From contig NZ_ATVJ01000003.1 in NCBI RefSeq assembly GCF_000420665.1, positions 310,001-374,000 on the forward strand: DNA of 64,000 nt, given 5' to 3'. Shown in pieces: positions 62,738-64,000 of the stretch. The notes below the pieces were generated by a model, which saw nothing but the letters and a program-made list of their open reading frames with translations, searched no databases and was not told the origin of the DNA. The stretch is from Ponticaulis koreensis DSM 19734 (GTDB lineage Bacteria > Pseudomonadota > Alphaproteobacteria > Caulobacterales > Hyphomonadaceae). Within the stretch, counting starts at the first letter, position 1. The number at the start of each line of letters is the position of its first letter. Position numbers and translations under genes: made by a program.

Positions 62738-63760
62738 TTAGCGGGTGGTAGCGCTTTCCCGCGCGAGGTCGATCAGCCGGGCTGTGACGACGGCCTGATC
62801 CGGTAGAACGGGTAGGGGAGAACCGGAGCGCAAAGCTTCTGCAAGCGTTTCGTAGAATGTCAGCCAGTTTCCAGTCTCGATCGCAAGGTCTTCACCGGCG
62901 CCATCAGGCATGAGCAGCTTTCCGGAGAGGTGACCTTCCGGCCGACCAAAGGCGGGATCATTAGCTGGAATATTGTCCCGAAGTTGCGGCTCCTGCGTAT
63001 CAAAGCCTTCCATCGTCAGGCTGGCCTTGGTTCCATCAAGGCGGATTTCGCGCGACGGTCCTGCCGCAAGCGAGGAGGAAGAGAGCTGCACGCGCAGTCT
63101 ATCCGGATAACCGAAATTGATCAGAAAGCTGTCGTCCACTGCATCGGGCGCATTGCTACGTGCAGACCAGATATCGGCCTCGATCCAGTCTGGTGTACCG
63201 AATAGCGTCACGGCTTGATCAATGAGATGCGCGCCCAGATCAATGAATACGCCGGAACCAAGCCCCGGCTGTTCGCGCCAGCGGTCGCGAATTTCGTTGC
63301 GATGGCGGTGCCATGCGGACACGAGGCGCACCGGCTTGCCGATCTCGTTATTATCAATCGCGCGTTTCAGAGTGAGGAAGTCTGCATCCCATCGGCGGTT
63401 CTGAAAAACCGTGAGCGGTGTGCCCGTCGTTGCAGATAGCTCCGCCAGTGCTTCGACTTCCTCCGTTGTAACGCCAAGAGGCTTGTCGACCAGTACTGGA
63501 ATACCCGCTTCGAGTGCCTGGCGGGTCTGGTTGGCGTGCAGATGTGAGGGCGTTGCGATGACGAGCAGTTCCGGGTTCGTGGCGATCAGTTCGTCAAACG
63601 ATGTTACCGCAACTGCGTCAGGCCAGACTTCAGCGACTTCGCTCGTTCGGCTCGTCTGGACGTGGCACACATCGAAGCCGGCCGCTTTAAGGAGCGGCGA
63701 ATGAAGTATGCGACCGGCAAGGCCAAACCCTGCCAGTGCTGTACGGATGTGGGATGTCAT
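62738..63760 (-). CDS. Gfo/Idh/MocA-family oxidoreductase
   Basis: 340 aa. Rossmann start LAGFGLAGRILHSPLL, the catalytic Lys motif VDKPLGVTTEEVEAL, and FIDLGAHLIDQAVTLFG in the middle. These NAD(P)-dependent enzymes act on sugars and cyclitols; the substrate is unknown. It begins 11 bases after the Fur-family gene on the same strand, which suggests co-transcription. Confidence 0.92.
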   Translation of the reverse strand: MTSHIRTALAGFGLAGRILHSPLLKAAGFDVCHVQTSRTSEVAEVWPDAVAVTSFDELIATNPELLVIATPSHLHANQTRQALEAGIPVLVDKPLGVTTEEVEALAELSATTGTPLTVFQNRRWDADFLTLKRAIDNNEIGKPVRLVSAWHRHRNEIRDRWREQPGLGSGVFIDLGAHLIDQAVTLFGTPDWIEADIWSARSNAPDAVDDSFLINFGYPDRLRVQLSSSSLAAGPSREIRLDGTKASLTMEGFDTQEPQLRDNIPANDPAFGRPEGHLSGKLLMPDGAGEDLAIETGNWLTFYETLAEALRSGSPLPVLPDQAVVTARLIDLARESATTR

Positions 63761-63771
63761 TCAGTCGTGGA

Positions 63772-64000
63772 TCAGGCCGCGGCCGCGCAATTCGCGCATT
63801 TGCCGTGTACTTCCATCACGCTGGATGTGCGATCAAACCCTGCAGCCTGCACTTCTTCGTCCAGTGCGGCGTGGGTTTTATCGGCATGCAGCTCTGAGAT
63901 CGCTTTGCAGTTATCGCAGATCAGGAAAACCGCCATATGTTTGTGGCCCCAATGGCCGCACGCAACATAGGCGTTCAGGCTCTCAATCTTGTGGGCGAGA
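63772..64000 (-). CDS. Fur-family metalloregulator (Zur-like), 5' end cut by window edge
   Basis: Visible C-terminal 75 residues: KIESLNAYVACGHWGHKHMAVFLICDNCKAISEL, with C-x2-C and His residues of the Fur dimerisation/metal site, and a closing CANC that makes the second structural Cys pair. The start is outside the window, so the DNA-binding domain is not seen. Cys-pairs and the CGHWGHKH motif fit the zinc-sensing Zur group better than Fur itself. The gene is directly upstream of the oxidoreductase. Confidence 0.88.
   Translation of the reverse strand, partial: LAHKIESLNAYVACGHWGHKHMAVFLICDNCKAISELHADKTHAALDEEVQAAGFDRTSSVMEVHGKCANCAAAA

Overview
The window reads as a stretch of ordinary chromosome from an alphaproteobacterium, most likely of the Caulobacterales/Hyphomonadaceae type. 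This rests on gene content and is not a measured placement: a three-subunit proton-translocating transhydrogenase (split pntA plus pntB), an intact mreBCD-mrdA-rodA rod-shape operon, an MlaE/F/D lipid transporter with an auxiliary lipoprotein, a DUF2849/cysI/DUF934 sulfite reduction operon, a TipN-like coiled-coil membrane protein and TorF/TolA-era outer membrane proteins. Base composition looks GC-rich (roughly upper fifties by eye). I saw no rRNA, tRNA, insertion sequence, integrase or CRISPR array. Both ends cut a gene: a RusA-like endonuclease at the left and a Fur-family regulator at the right.

Layout. 1-8.4 kb: partial RusA-like nuclease, PhnA-type zinc-ribbon protein, ferrochelatase, a secreted Dabb protein, MATE exporter with a small tyrosine phosphatase, aspartate-semialdehyde dehydrogenase, a DUF2891 lipoprotein with a pseudouridine synthase, and two small stress-type proteins (one CsbD, 59 aa). 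8.4-13.7 kb: fumarase C, a VOC protein, a 38-aa membrane peptide, a lipoprotein, a TVP38-type membrane protein, then leuA behind a leucine-rich leader peptide. 13.9-19.5 kb: cell-wall elongation operon. 19.5-27.3 kb: sodium-coupled transporter, prolyl aminopeptidase, lipoprotein, DUF423 and thioesterase genes, and the Mla-type operon. 27.3-33.6 kb: TipN-like protein, small membrane protein, Hpt protein, chorismate mutase, MHYT-GGDEF-EAL protein and ferredoxin-NADP reductase.

33.7-39.7 kb: a LysR regulator diverges from a sulfur assimilation operon (cysG, DUF2849, glutathione transferase, VOC protein, cysI, DUF934) that lacks cysH. 39.8-44.6 kb: outer membrane protein; a six-gene operon with a methyltransferase, a DUF3445 haem N-demethylase-like protein, an EVE-domain protein and a GNAT; then a membrane protein/XRE regulator pair behind a strong promoter overlapped by inverted repeats. 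44.6-52.7 kb: GmhB-like phosphatase, MFS exporter, a TPR/alpha-beta hydrolase fusion, a CoxE-type VWA protein, DUF2270, DUF4197 and a hydrolase. 52.9-55.9 kb: transhydrogenase operon. 56-60 kb: an AcoR-like activator, acetaldehyde-type aldehyde dehydrogenase, TorF-type porin and DUF779, with a striking three-half-site operator. 60-64 kb: acyl-CoA synthetase, double-hotdog thioesterase, Gfo/Idh/MocA oxidoreductase and the Fur-family end fragment.

The parts most worth following up are the leucine leader, the TGTCTCA operator in front of the aldehyde dehydrogenase, the membrane-protein/XRE switch, the methyltransferase-demethylase-EVE operon and the TPR-hydrolase fusion.
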